Below, one piece after another: positions 26,947-35,287 of a stretch of DNA of 64,000 bases. Numbering within the stretch: position 1 is the stretch's first letter; each line of letters starts with the position of its first letter. The notes beneath the pieces are model-generated. The model made no database searches, had not been told where the DNA came from, and saw only the letters and a list, made by a program, of their open reading frames with translations. Position numbers and translations under genes: made by a program. Source of the stretch: Levilactobacillus enshiensis (GTDB lineage Bacteria; Bacillota; Bacilli; Lactobacillales; Lactobacillaceae); assembly GCF_007115095.1 (NCBI RefSeq), contig NZ_SULH01000009.1, positions 62,001-126,000 on the forward strand. Reading direction: 5' to 3'.

Positions 26947-28674
26947 CTAGTCATCGTCTCGTTTGGGTTTAGCCGTGCCCTTGCGTTGGTAGTAGGCATC
27001 TTCTAGCCGTTTGTAGGAACCCGGTTCGACGTCATCCAGAACCGTGGCGATGGTTTCCAGTGCCTGCGCATACTGATGATCCTTTTCAAATAGATCCGCA
27101 GCCTTTTTGCTGGCCTCGGCAACATTCTCGTGGCTGGTCTGGTAGCGGTTCGCGTACTGGAGCAGTTGCTCTGCCAATTGCGCACTGTCCATCAAATCAT
27201 CCGTTTTTTCCTGCAAGGTGTCCAGATCCGTTTGGATAATCAATAATTGCTTGGTGATTCGTTCCATATCAATCTGTGGTTGGTCCATGTCGGTCGCTAG
27301 TTGCGCCACCTCATCGCGAACCACAAAGAAGTAATCCAAGTAATCCTGAGGAATCCCAGGAAGGTTTAAATTCTCCACTTGGCGTCGTAAACTATGTAGA
27401 TTGAAATCGAATTGTTGCAGGGTATCACGTGCTTGGCGTTCTTCATCAGCCAACCCCGCCACACTGTTTAAGATCTGTGCTTGTTGTTCTTCAATTTGTT
27501 TCAGGTCTTTTTCCTGTTGCTTTTGATGGTCTAAAACGTGCGAGTAAGTCGCCGTCTTCCCAGTCAGGTCTTGCACATCACGTTGATAAATACCATCGAT
27601 AGCCCGTAACTGTTCATTCAGTTCACGCGCTGTCTCCAGTTCTTGATGATCCAACGTATAATTTTGACTAAGGCGATCTAACTCACTGAGCAACGTGTGG
27701 CTCTGGTTTTGCGCGTGCGCAATAAACTTAGCCACGCCGTCCAGATTCGCTTCGACGGGATCCTTCGCATCAATCTCTGTTTGCATCAGATCATAGAGCT
27801 GGTCAATTTGGGCGGAAATTCGGTCATTGACGACCTTTGCATCGTCTGGTCGTAATTTGCTTAGCGTTTCTAAGTTTTCACTGATGTGGTCGGCCACCTG
27901 TTGGATCATTTCGGGAATATTTTCATCACCAAATTGATAGTGATCAGCCGTCAACTGTTGATAGCCACCCTTTAATTCCTTAACTTGATCGGGATAAATG
28001 ACGGTCAAATCTTTGTACAGGGGCGGGATGGCCTTGATGAGGTCTTCAAGATCGGCCGTATCATCCTGTAATTGGCTCAACACATCTGCGGCCCGTTCGT
28101 GGTCCCCTGATTGGGTCAACCGCGTAAACGTGTCGAAGTTATCTTCTAATTGACTGAGTCGCTCTTCGAGGCCATCAATGCTAGGGCCAAACGCAAAGTT
28201 CTTCGCCAACAGCGTCTTCCGCAGGTCCTGGTATTTTTGCTCCAGGTCGTGCACCGCTTGCCGGTGTTGCTTGTCGACCTCTTGTAAGGCAGCTAATTTT
28301 TCCTGAACAGCTTGCACACGTTCATCCGTTTGGTTAACCAATTCAACTACCTTATTGAGGTCACGACGTAGGCCCACCAAATTAAGTCCCCGCGAATCTT
28401 CAGTCAGCTTTGCCAACTGCTGGTCGATCCGGGTAAACCGGTTCTCAGTGATGTCCGTAAAGTCCGCCTGCAACTGTTCGTATTGTTCCAACGATTGTCC
28501 GGTCAGACTTAATTGACCGACGAGCTTAACCTCGTCAGCTAGTGGAATTGCCACCATCGTTTCTTTTTTAGCGGTTAACGCCGCCACTTGTTGTCGTATT
28601 CGTTGCTGGTAAACGAGTACGCCGACGTAGATGATAATCGCCACGACGACGACTCCGATTAGAACACCTAACAT
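26947..28674 (-). CDS. ezrA: Septation ring formation regulator EzrA
   Basis: 575 residues: a short outer end, one membrane helix (MLGVLIGVVVVAIIIYVGVLVY), then a long spectrin-like coiled coil. EzrA anchors and regulates FtsZ at the septum. The ATG at 28674 was chosen for the usual N-terminus; a start at 28692 is possible. The ezrA-GAF-rpsD neighbourhood is conserved with Bacillus. Confidence 0.95.
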   Translation of the reverse strand: MLGVLIGVVVVAIIIYVGVLVYQQRIRQQVAALTAKKETMVAIPLADEVKLVGQLSLTGQSLEQYEQLQADFTDITENRFTRIDQQLAKLTEDSRGLNLVGLRRDLNKVVELVNQTDERVQAVQEKLAALQEVDKQHRQAVHDLEQKYQDLRKTLLAKNFAFGPSIDGLEERLSQLEDNFDTFTRLTQSGDHERAADVLSQLQDDTADLEDLIKAIPPLYKDLTVIYPDQVKELKGGYQQLTADHYQFGDENIPEMIQQVADHISENLETLSKLRPDDAKVVNDRISAQIDQLYDLMQTEIDAKDPVEANLDGVAKFIAHAQNQSHTLLSELDRLSQNYTLDHQELETARELNEQLRAIDGIYQRDVQDLTGKTATYSHVLDHQKQQEKDLKQIEEQQAQILNSVAGLADEERQARDTLQQFDFNLHSLRRQVENLNLPGIPQDYLDYFFVVRDEVAQLATDMDQPQIDMERITKQLLIIQTDLDTLQEKTDDLMDSAQLAEQLLQYANRYQTSHENVAEASKKAADLFEKDHQYAQALETIATVLDDVEPGSYKRLEDAYYQRKGTAKPKRDDD

Positions 28675-28757
28675 TTTGACCCCATCCTTCATCCGCTTTT
28701 AAACGTTTAACGAGTTGCAAAATAACTCGGTTCATTTTACAATTTAATCTAATTTCG

Positions 28758-28766
28758 ATTATAGCA
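28758..28766 (-). promoter_or_regulatory. Extended -10 promoter of ezrA
   Basis: The minus strand reads TGCTATAAT, with a perfect TATAAT (28758-28763), about 85 bases before ezrA. Confidence 0.55.
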
Positions 28767-28860
28767 TAAGTCACACGTACGCTTCACTAGGTTTTCATGA
28801 TTACCTTAACCTTTTTTCCTATATTCAATTACTAAAATCATCCACAGGAGGTCTTTTTAA

Positions 28861-29328
28861 ATGAGTGATTCAATTAATCCTTTAATCACCGAACAACTTG
28901 ACGCGCTCTTACACGGAGAAACCAACGTCATTGCCAACTTGTCAAATGCATCAGCATTGTTGAAACAAACCCTGGATGATGTCAATTGGGCTGGCTTTTA
29001 TTTGTACCAACCGGAAACTAATGATCTGATCTTAGGCCCCTTCCAAGGTAATGTTGCCTGCATGCACATTGAAAACAATCGTGGTGTCTGTGGCACGGCT
29101 CTGGCCACACAAGAGACCCAACGCGTAGCCGATGTCCATCAGTTTGCCGGCCACATCGCGTGTGACTCCGCCAGTAATGCAGAGGTAGTCGTCCCCTTAA
29201 CGACGGCGACTGGTAAATTTGGGGTCATGGATATCGACTCCCCTAGCAAAGACCGTTTCTCGGCGGATGACCAGGCCGTTTTAGAGGAATTTGCCCGCGT
29301 TTTGTTGAAACACATTGACAAAGACTAG
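28861..29328 (+). CDS. msrC: Free methionine-(R)-sulfoxide reductase (GAF domain, fRMsr)
   Basis: A 155-residue single GAF domain with the three catalytic-type cysteines: VACMHIENNRGVCGTA and GHIACDSASNAEV. It reduces free methionine-R-sulfoxide. Start ATG follows AGGAGG. It matches B. subtilis ytsP in family and in its position near rpsD and ezrA. Confidence 0.92.
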   Translation: MSDSINPLITEQLDALLHGETNVIANLSNASALLKQTLDDVNWAGFYLYQPETNDLILGPFQGNVACMHIENNRGVCGTALATQETQRVADVHQFAGHIACDSASNAEVVVPLTTATGKFGVMDIDSPSKDRFSADDQAVLEEFARVLLKHIDKD

Positions 29329-29343
29329 CCATTCAGGTTACAC
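29315..29343 (+). promoter_or_regulatory. Promoter of rpsD
   Basis: TTGACA (29315-29320) and TTACAC (29338-29343) with 17 bases between, overlapping the end of the preceding gene. Confidence 0.5.
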
Positions 29344-29526
29344 TAGTGTTTGTGTAAAATAATGCAGCGATAAGTGGTAAGCTCGTCAACAGATTGTTGC
29401 CGTTCAATTGGTTCAGGAAGTAACCTGCGGCTGCATACGGTGAAACCTGCAAAGCAACCTGCACGAATACTAAACTTATATACAGCTTATTTTACTCCAA
29501 ATAATATTTTATTGGAGGAACTATCT
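29344..29526 (+). promoter_or_regulatory. rpsD leader, candidate S4 autoregulatory RNA
   Basis: About 180 untranslated bases precede rpsD and contain GC-rich pairable segments (CAGGTTAC and GTAACCTGCGGCTGC regions) ending in a clear GGAGG site. In Firmicutes the S4 protein represses its own leader, and this is the expected place for that element. Fold not computed. Confidence 0.5.
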
Positions 29527-30132
29527 ATGTCTCGTTACACTGGCCCAAGCTGGCGTATTTCCCGTCGTTTAGGGGTATCCCTTTCCGGCACTGGTAAAGA
29601 ATTAAACCGTCGTCCTTACGCACCTGGTGATCATGGTCAAGGTCGTCAAAAGAAGCTTTCTGAATACGGTACGCAATTGCGTGAAAAGCAAAAGCTCCGG
29701 TTCACTTACGGCATGACTGAACGTCAATTCTACAACTTGTTCAAGCGTGCCGGCAAGATCAAGGAAGGTACCCATGGTACTAACTTCATGATCTTACTCG
29801 AACGTCGTCTGGACAACGTGGTTTACCGTTTAGGTTTGGCAACGACTCGTCGTCAAGCTCGTCAATTGGTTAACCATGGTCACATCACTGTTGATGGCAA
29901 GCGTGTCGACATTCCTTCATACGAAGTTGAAGTTGGCCAAGTTGTCTCAGTTCGTGAAAAGTCCAAGGACATGACTGTCATCAAGGGCGCTGTTGAAGCT
30001 GTTGTTGGTCGTCCACAATACGTCCAATTCGACGCTGACAAGCTGGAAGGTTCCCTTACCCGCTTACCACAACGTGAAGAATTAGATGCAGAACTCGACG
30101 ATTCTCTTATCGTTGAATACTACAACCGTTAA
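29527..30132 (+). CDS. rpsD: Ribosomal protein S4
   Basis: 201 residues from the ATG at 29527 (TTGGAGG upstream): [21 protein letters not shown], and the S4 domain [27 protein letters not shown]. It binds the 5' domain of 16S rRNA and starts 30S assembly. An in-frame start at 29374 would add 51 residues from the leader and is rejected. The prophage lies immediately downstream. Confidence 0.98.
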   Translation: MSRYTGPSWRISRRLGVSLSGTGKELNRRPYAPGDHGQGRQKKLSEYGTQLREKQKLRFTYGMTERQFYNLFKRAGKIKEGTHGTNFMILLERRLDNVVYRLGLATTRRQARQLVNHGHITVDGKRVDIPSYEVEVGQVVSVREKSKDMTVIKGAVEAVVGRPQYVQFDADKLEGSLTRLPQREELDAELDDSLIVEYYNR

Positions 30133-30235
30133 AAAAGGTGAGGTTTTGCCTCTTCCTATGATGTCTACAAACGGCGTCATTACGGCATTCTTAAATTTAG
30201 TCAATCCCACGATTTCCATTGTTTTCCACCATTCT

Positions 30236-30257
30236 GTGGTAAGTTTGTGGTAAGTTT
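30236..30257. repeat. Tandem 11-bp repeat near the prophage left end, attL candidate
   Basis: GTGGTAAGTTT occurs twice in direct tandem (30236-30246, 30247-30257), 104 bases after the rpsD stop. The complementary strand continues as an open stretch ending KQWKSWD-stop, resembling an integrase tail. Without the right end the attachment core cannot be fixed. Confidence 0.3.
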
Positions 30258-30283
30258 AGGGCAGTGCTAAATATATAGAAGTA

Positions 30284-30315
30284 AAAAGCATCTCCTTCGG
30301 GAGGTGCTTTTTTAT
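30284..30315. terminator. Bidirectional terminator with TTCG loop
   Basis: AAAGCATCTCC and GGAGGTGCTTT arms around a TTCG tetraloop, T-rich on both strands. It can stop rpsD transcription and protect it from prophage readthrough. Confidence 0.8.
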
Positions 30316-30418
30316 TGTCTTCAGAAAGAAATCGACGGAAATACACCTTTTTCAACAAAGTGTAAACACCCCCATGCGATGTTAATAGTTTGCCTTTTTC
30401 TCGAAAAAATGACAACAT

Positions 30419-30455
30419 AAAAAGGGCCACCCCGCACAATCGCGAGGTGACCCAA
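30419..30455 (-). terminator. Terminator of the prophage late operon
   Basis: GGGTCACCTCGCG and GCGGGGTGGCCC arms with a 5-base loop, then TTTTTATG on the minus strand, 13 bases after the endolysin stop. Confidence 0.88.
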
Positions 30456-30467
30456 GTTGTCTCTATT

Positions 30468-31520
30468 CTACTTAACAAAACTGTTAATCAACTTGTTTCC
30501 GCTGATGTACATGCCATTGCTTAACTTGATTCGTGTAGCATTACCATCCTTTACAACTTTTTGAACATCAAAAGTCGTTCCTGCTGGCCACCAGTCGACT
30601 ACATGATGTAATGACTTGTCTTTATACCGATGTGTGCCGCGAACGGACTTAACTCGCTTCGTTTTTCCACCGGCAACATAATAAAGACGATTTACGTAGG
30701 CCTCATTTGCAGTAATGTACAGACCATTTGCAAGTTTGAACCGTGTCACCTTTCCATACTTAATCAGTGATGCAACTTCAAATACGGTGTGCGCTGGCCA
30801 ATTGTCTACTGGATGTTTAAATTCTTTGTCCTTATACCGCTTAATCTCAGTTCGAGCATAAATAACTTTAGGATTGTAGTCATAATAGACAGCCTTTTTT
30901 GGCTTAGCTACTTTTGCAGCTGATCCATAGTAATAATCTGAATACATTTGGCTAACATCAATTCCACCATAGACTCCGGGGAACTTGTGTGTAGAACTCC
31001 ACTGCCAGCCATTATAGGACTTGTACATATTCATACCGCTAGGATTACTGGGATAATTGGCAATCCAACCGCCTCTGCCAGAATTATTTAGTGGCATTGA
31101 ATTCGTCCAGCTTCCCATCGTATAAACATCGGTCTTCGGATAGCCCATTCGCTTAACCTCTTTTACCCATGCATGGATAATGGCTGCGTTAGTTGCCCAA
31201 CCCTTGTTATTGGATTCAAAATCCAAAACGATTACGCTATCCTTCCCTAGTCCTGCCATCAAGGCACAACGAGTTGCCATTTGAGCCTCTGCCCGTGCAC
31301 CCGCTACTGTCGTAAACCGAGCAAAGTGATATCCGTTTACGTGTAGTCCGGCCTTAACAGCATTTGCAACGTTGGTCTTCGCAGTTTTATCTGTAAAGTA
31401 GGTACCTTCAGATGTTTTCTGAACAATTGCCTTAACACCATACTTTATCATTGACTTGTAGTTGGCTACAGTCATATACCCATTGTTATTGGAAATGTCG
31501 ACCATATCAAGACGTGGCAT
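30468..31520 (-). CDS. Phage endolysin: GH25 muramidase with DUF5776-like wall-binding repeats
   Basis: 350 residues. The N-terminal GH25 lysozyme domain (about 1-190) has DMVDISNNNG, GYHFARFTTVAGARAEA and the catalytic-type VLDFESN. The C-terminal part has two repeats of a roughly 60-residue module (RYKDKEF/RYKDKSL, HPVDNWPAHTVF/HHVVDWWPAGTTF, TRFKLANGLYI/TRIKLSNGMYI) like the DUF5776 wall-binding domain of lactobacilli. It cuts peptidoglycan at lysis. No signal peptide, so the holin upstream must release it; its start overlaps the holin stop. Confidence 0.93.
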   Translation of the reverse strand: MPRLDMVDISNNNGYMTVANYKSMIKYGVKAIVQKTSEGTYFTDKTAKTNVANAVKAGLHVNGYHFARFTTVAGARAEAQMATRCALMAGLGKDSVIVLDFESNNKGWATNAAIIHAWVKEVKRMGYPKTDVYTMGSWTNSMPLNNSGRGGWIANYPSNPSGMNMYKSYNGWQWSSTHKFPGVYGGIDVSQMYSDYYYGSAAKVAKPKKAVYYDYNPKVIYARTEIKRYKDKEFKHPVDNWPAHTVFEVASLIKYGKVTRFKLANGLYITANEAYVNRLYYVAGGKTKRVKSVRGTHRYKDKSLHHVVDWWPAGTTFDVQKVVKDGNATRIKLSNGMYISGNKLINSFVK

Positions 31521-32035
31521 TAAGCGTTACCTCCCTCCACTGGAATAGTCGTATCCGGAACATCAAGAGGCGCTGGATTATCGCCCTTCTCAGATTCATT
31601 TGCGGCCAACTGTACCTGCTTTTGGGCGAACGCTTCTTCTGTAGACGTCAGAGCATCATCATATTTAGCCTGTTTTTCTTGTGCGACGGTATTTTTAGTG
31701 CTTAACAGCTGATAAGCTTTTTCAATTCCAGCTGAAACTAAATTAGGATCAATATCATGACCAAACACTTCTAGCTGACCAGTCACTTGTGAAATAGCTC
31801 GTTGGCGTTTTTCGTCATTTGGCAACTCATACTTTGTAGACAGTTCTGACACTGCATTCATAGCCAACTGATCGAGTAAAAGCAATACTTCACGTTGACG
31901 AGAAGTCTTTTGCAGTTCGATCTTATGCTTCAACGCGGGATTAATTCGAGTGAACCATCCAATGAATGCCACAATGATAATTCCCAGCAGACCAGTGTCA
32001 TTCAATAAGTTAAAAATTTTAACCCAATTATTCAT
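31520..32035 (-). CDS. Phage holin, LLH family
   Basis: 171 residues with one N-terminal membrane helix (GLLGIIIVAFIGWF) and a charged helical remainder, as in the LLH holins of lactobacilli. It makes membrane holes that let the endolysin reach the wall. Directly upstream of and overlapping the endolysin gene. Confidence 0.85.
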   Translation of the reverse strand: MNNWVKIFNLLNDTGLLGIIIVAFIGWFTRINPALKHKIELQKTSRQREVLLLLDQLAMNAVSELSTKYELPNDEKRQRAISQVTGQLEVFGHDIDPNLVSAGIEKAYQLLSTKNTVAQEKQAKYDDALTSTEEAFAQKQVQLAANESEKGDNPAPLDVPDTTIPVEGGNA

Positions 32036-32044
32036 GTTTTCCTC

Positions 32045-32437
32045 CTATAAGCGGCCATACCGTTTTCGATAAGCCTCATTTTCTTTTTCCAGTGCTGCAT
32101 TCCGTTGATTAAGTTGCTCGTTCTGTTGTTTGAGCTGTTCGTTCTCACGAACCTTCAAAGCAATCTGTTGATTGAGTTCTTGCTCCATGGCATCCTTTTT
32201 CGCACCAAGTACTGCTAAATCATCGCTGAACTTTTTTCGGTCGGCTTCCCGATCACTACGAAGTTGCTCGTTGTCTTGCTTGACTTGTTCCATAATGTAA
32301 GCTTCAAGTTGCTGCTGAGTTTTGCCAGCCTCTCGATTGTCTACCCGTTGTCCGTGAATGGCGGAAAATACAGCCACAATCAAGGCACCAATCGCACCTA
32401 GAAATCCGACCCAATTACTAGCGCTCACGATGGTCAC
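32045..32437 (-). CDS. Phage protein with membrane anchor and coiled coil
   Basis: 130 residues: a hydrophobic segment (WVGFLGAIGALIVAVFSAI, about 10-28) then a long coiled coil rich in Gln and Glu with repeated EQLKQQNEQLNQRN. No function recognised; position between tail fibres and holin suggests a lysis accessory or spanin-like role. Its start overlaps the gene before. Confidence 0.7.
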   Translation of the reverse strand: MTIVSASNWVGFLGAIGALIVAVFSAIHGQRVDNREAGKTQQQLEAYIMEQVKQDNEQLRSDREADRKKFSDDLAVLGAKKDAMEQELNQQIALKVRENEQLKQQNEQLNQRNAALEKENEAYRKRYGRL

Positions 32438-32855
32438 CTCGCATCAAAGTGCTGAAAAGAAGCACCAAAGTTAGAAGTGCAAAAATCCAGGTCAAGTTGA
32501 ACCGTGAATCAAACAGTCCCCGAACTGAGAACGCCACTGTAATGGCTCCGAATGCTGGAGAAAGAGCCACCATTCCCCAATCTCTTAACTTACGATGACA
32601 GAACATCGTGCCGTAAAGGATGATTACCCCGCAACCAATCAACCACAAGGCAAACCACCAGTCGTCTGCAAAACCAAAAATGACTTGCTCCAGATGTGGT
32701 GGTGGAGGTGGCGGCGTCACCCTCGGATCATCAAGATAACCTTGGTGAAACCAAACGTATAGCCCACCGATGAGTGAAAATAGCCCAAAGAAGAAATGAT
32801 TCCAGTGTCTCGTTATTTCTTGCCAAGGATTACTATCATCAGGAAATTTCAGCAT
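32418..32855 (-). CDS. Phage membrane protein with four predicted helices
   Basis: 145 residues with hydrophobic segments near residues 20-35, 68-82, 95-110 and 120-138, and a run of six prolines. Unknown; a holin-like or antiholin role is possible from position alone. Confidence 0.65.
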   Translation of the reverse strand: MLKFPDDSNPWQEITRHWNHFFFGLFSLIGGLYVWFHQGYLDDPRVTPPPPPPHLEQVIFGFADDWWFALWLIGCGVIILYGTMFCHRKLRDWGMVALSPAFGAITVAFSVRGLFDSRFNLTWIFALLTLVLLFSTLMRGDHRER

Positions 32856-32891
32856 CTTATCACCCCTTTCATTTCAAATTAAAAGCACCTG

Positions 32892-33068
32892 CTACTTGGC
32901 GGCATCTGTCGCGGTAGTTGGTGCTTCGTAATCCTTGCCAGTAATTTCCTTATACTGATCAGCGGTAATGGTCCCTAGTGGAACGTAGGTGGCTAAGAAT
33001 GAATCTGTCATGAACAATTTCCCCCAGCTATATTGCATCTTTAACACATCAAAATTTGGATAGAACAT
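32892..33068 (-). CDS. XkdX-family small phage protein
   Basis: 58 residues from an ATG at 33068 that overlaps the stop of the gene before (TAATG). The sequence has the XkdX signature: MFYPNFDVLKMQYSWGKLF then GTITADQYKEITGKDYE. XkdX-like proteins lie between tail fibres and holins in many Firmicutes phages; their function is unknown. Confidence 0.82.
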   Translation of the reverse strand: MFYPNFDVLKMQYSWGKLFMTDSFLATYVPLGTITADQYKEITGKDYEAPTTATDAAK

Positions 33069-33553
33069 TATTTTCCCTCCTTAGCATCAGTTGTGGATGT
33101 GACTTGACTAGCTTGGTTCTGTGCCATAACTTGCGAGATTTGAACCAGCATTTGTTTCATTTGTGTTTGGTCGGAAGCCGACTGAGCCTGTGCCTGACTA
33201 GCCTGAATAAGCATTTGCTGTAGCTGTGGAACAACAGCAGCAGTCGTCTGTAAGCCCTCAATCGTCTTATCCTGCTGGTCGATGGTGTCTTGCTGGTCCT
33301 TGATGGTGCCAGCTTGGTCAGCCACCTTCATACGCAAGACGGCCTCAGAGTGCGATGGCAGGCCTTCTGGAGCTCTGAAGTCTCCACTGGCGTCCCAATA
33401 GTATTTCTTCCAGTTTTCCAACAGATACCCAGCCTCATAGCCATACAGTGTAACGGCAACTAAGCCGTCTGCCGCCTCCGTTGCCGGTTGCTCAGCGACA
33501 AAATTGTCGTCGCCCTTCTTTAGATAGTACGTGTAGCGTGTATATGTTTCCAT
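33068..33553 (-). CDS. Phage tail accessory protein with coiled coil
   Basis: 161 residues: an N-terminal globular part (YTRYTYYLKKGDDNF), then a coiled coil (TIKDQQDTIDQQDKTIEGLQ) and a Gln/Ser-rich end. Similar small proteins follow receptor-binding proteins in lactobacillus phages. Function not known. Confidence 0.65.
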   Translation of the reverse strand: METYTRYTYYLKKGDDNFVAEQPATEAADGLVAVTLYGYEAGYLLENWKKYYWDASGDFRAPEGLPSHSEAVLRMKVADQAGTIKDQQDTIDQQDKTIEGLQTTAAVVPQLQQMLIQASQAQAQSASDQTQMKQMLVQISQVMAQNQASQVTSTTDAKEGK

Positions 33554-33565
33554 GTGACCCCTCCT

Positions 33566-34534
33566 TTAAATTTGCTTCAACATTACGGTGCTCCCATAGT
33601 TATCGACATAAGCTATACCTTGCTCACCTAGAATGGAGATGTCGGTGACGATTCCTTGCGTTGCTAGGGTGCTAGTATCCACGGCCCAAATCAGATTCCC
33701 TGATTTGTCAAATTTATACAGTTTTTTGGCATCTGATCCCGCATAAATGTTGCCATTATAGTCAATCGAAACTGCTCGAACCGGTACTTGCCCCATATCA
33801 TACTTCCATCTAACGGTACCATCTGACTTGTAGACGACAAGTGTTCCTTGAGCACTTCCGACAATCACATCACTTAGCCTGCTGACGGCTAAAGACAGCC
33901 CATAGTAGGGCAGAGATCTCATCGAACCAACCAGATTGCCGTCAACATCGTGCCAAGACGTACGACCGATAGAATTTGTTGAGTAAACCAACGAGTTGTG
34001 TGTGTACATCGCCGCTGCACCATAATTTGATAATGTCTTTTCCCAAATTGTGTTGCCGTTGGTGTCTATCTTTGTCAAAGCGGATATCGTCCCGATGTAT
34101 AGGTATCCCTCCATCATGACTAGGTTCTTGCCATCCTCATAGGGAGAAGACTCAATGTTTTTGTCCCAGACCAGAGCACCTGTTTTCAAGTTTAGTTTGA
34201 AAGCATACATCGTCCGCGTACCGTAGACAAAACCATCGCTAATTTTTAAAGCAAAGATAGGCTTCTGAATTTCATCAAGGAATTCATGCTTCCAGAGTTG
34301 CTTGCCAGCACTGTCATAGCAAAAGACCGTGTTTTTCTGATTTCCAGATACCACAAATCCCTGTGAGTTAATATCGGTCGAAATCATATCACTAGCAACA
34401 TCTTCAGCGGTCCACGATACCTGTACCTTTCTCAGCATCAACTCATACATACGCTCATTTTTGCCAAACATCGACAGCTTTCGCTTATCCGTGCCAGTAA
34501 TACTAGCGACTTTACCACCATGATAGATAGCCAT
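33566..34534 (-). CDS. PQQ-like beta-propeller tail protein, candidate receptor-binding subunit
   Basis: 322 residues with repeated propeller blades: CYDSAGKQLWKHEF, NLKTGALVWDKNI, TNGNTIWEKTL, KSDGTVRWKYDM, KSGNLIWAVD. This is the PQQ-like/WD-like repeat pattern, about six to seven blades, unusual in phage tails. It follows the fibre genes, so host-surface binding is inferred. Its ATG overlaps the alternative-frame stop of a small upstream ORF that contains a G10 tract. Confidence 0.75.
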   Translation of the reverse strand: MAIYHGGKVASITGTDKRKLSMFGKNERMYELMLRKVQVSWTAEDVASDMISTDINSQGFVVSGNQKNTVFCYDSAGKQLWKHEFLDEIQKPIFALKISDGFVYGTRTMYAFKLNLKTGALVWDKNIESSPYEDGKNLVMMEGYLYIGTISALTKIDTNGNTIWEKTLSNYGAAAMYTHNSLVYSTNSIGRTSWHDVDGNLVGSMRSLPYYGLSLAVSRLSDVIVGSAQGTLVVYKSDGTVRWKYDMGQVPVRAVSIDYNGNIYAGSDAKKLYKFDKSGNLIWAVDTSTLATQGIVTDISILGEQGIAYVDNYGSTVMLKQI

Positions 34535-34558
34535 TACTGACCACCTGCCTTAAGTGCT

Positions 34559-34618
34559 TTAGACCGGTGGTTTAGGTGGGGTTTTGCCCCCCCCCCAATC
34601 GTAAATAGGGTTAATCAT
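34559..34618 (-). CDS. 19-residue ORF carrying a G10 tract
   Basis: An AGGAGG site precedes the ATG at 34618. The frame reads MINPIYDWGGGKTPPKPPV and stops. The codons for WGGG come from ten consecutive Gs (34587-34596 on the plus strand as Cs). Loss of one G, or gain of two, changes the frame so that it ends on a TAA overlapping the ATG of the beta-propeller gene. Short and possibly a switch rather than a protein gene. Confidence 0.4.
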   Translation of the reverse strand: MINPIYDWGGGKTPPKPPV

Positions 34619-34629
34619 TTTCATTCCTC

Positions 34630-35283
34630 CTAATACGCTTCAATGTGGTCAATCATGGCATTAGCTGTTCCAGCCAACTGTGCAGTATGCCCAGCATTAT
34701 CGATATCTAGCCATTGAAACATGCCAATAGTTAATCCCTTCTGTGGCACGCTGCTAAACTGCGTGCCGTTTCCATCCATGATTGTTGAAATTTGATACGA
34801 TAGTGTTGAATTATTTGACACAACTAAGTTCCCGTTGCTATCCGCTTTGAAAGTTGTTGGAAACTGAAAATACCACTCAAAATTGTGGTAATCGCTGAGA
34901 TCAACCGAGATTTGAGTTGTATACCCTGCCACCAGGTTAGCGATTGGAATCACAATTGGATTAGCATTAGTAAACTTAGAACTTCCGGAACGGACCGGAA
35001 TATACCCCCAACCGTACGGTGCTGACATGTTGGCAATCTGGGAAAGATATATCTTGATTCCGTTCTTCGCCTTAGTCAGCGGTAAATCCATTGGAATCGT
35101 GGCGTTATTGTACTGGTAGCTCGTCTTATCAAAATATCTCGTTGGATTACGTTCAGTATATAAGACAGTGCCCGTTGCCCATTTGTCGCGATAGATGATG
35201 GCGTTGCTATCAGAAATCAGCTCTGCTTTTGCTCCCCGACTAGCAATGTTCACTTGCTTTGAATTACTCTTAAAGATTGCCAT
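34630..35283 (-). CDS. Phage tail protein, probable distal fibre or appendage component
   Basis: 217 residues from the ATG at 35283; a longer frame from 35355 overlaps the preceding gene and is unlikely. Beta-rich composition, no family recognised. It lies between the long fibre and the beta-propeller gene, so a role in the adsorption structure is inferred. Confidence 0.6.
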   Translation of the reverse strand: MAIFKSNSKQVNIASRGAKAELISDSNAIIYRDKWATGTVLYTERNPTRYFDKTSYQYNNATIPMDLPLTKAKNGIKIYLSQIANMSAPYGWGYIPVRSGSSKFTNANPIVIPIANLVAGYTTQISVDLSDYHNFEWYFQFPTTFKADSNGNLVVSNNSTLSYQISTIMDGNGTQFSSVPQKGLTIGMFQWLDIDNAGHTAQLAGTANAMIDHIEAY

Positions 35284-35287
35284 CAGA

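Noticed and set aside
30197-30478. 93-codon minus-strand frame between endolysin and rpsD
   Set aside because: It overlaps two terminators and the likely attachment region and shows no domain or ribosome site.
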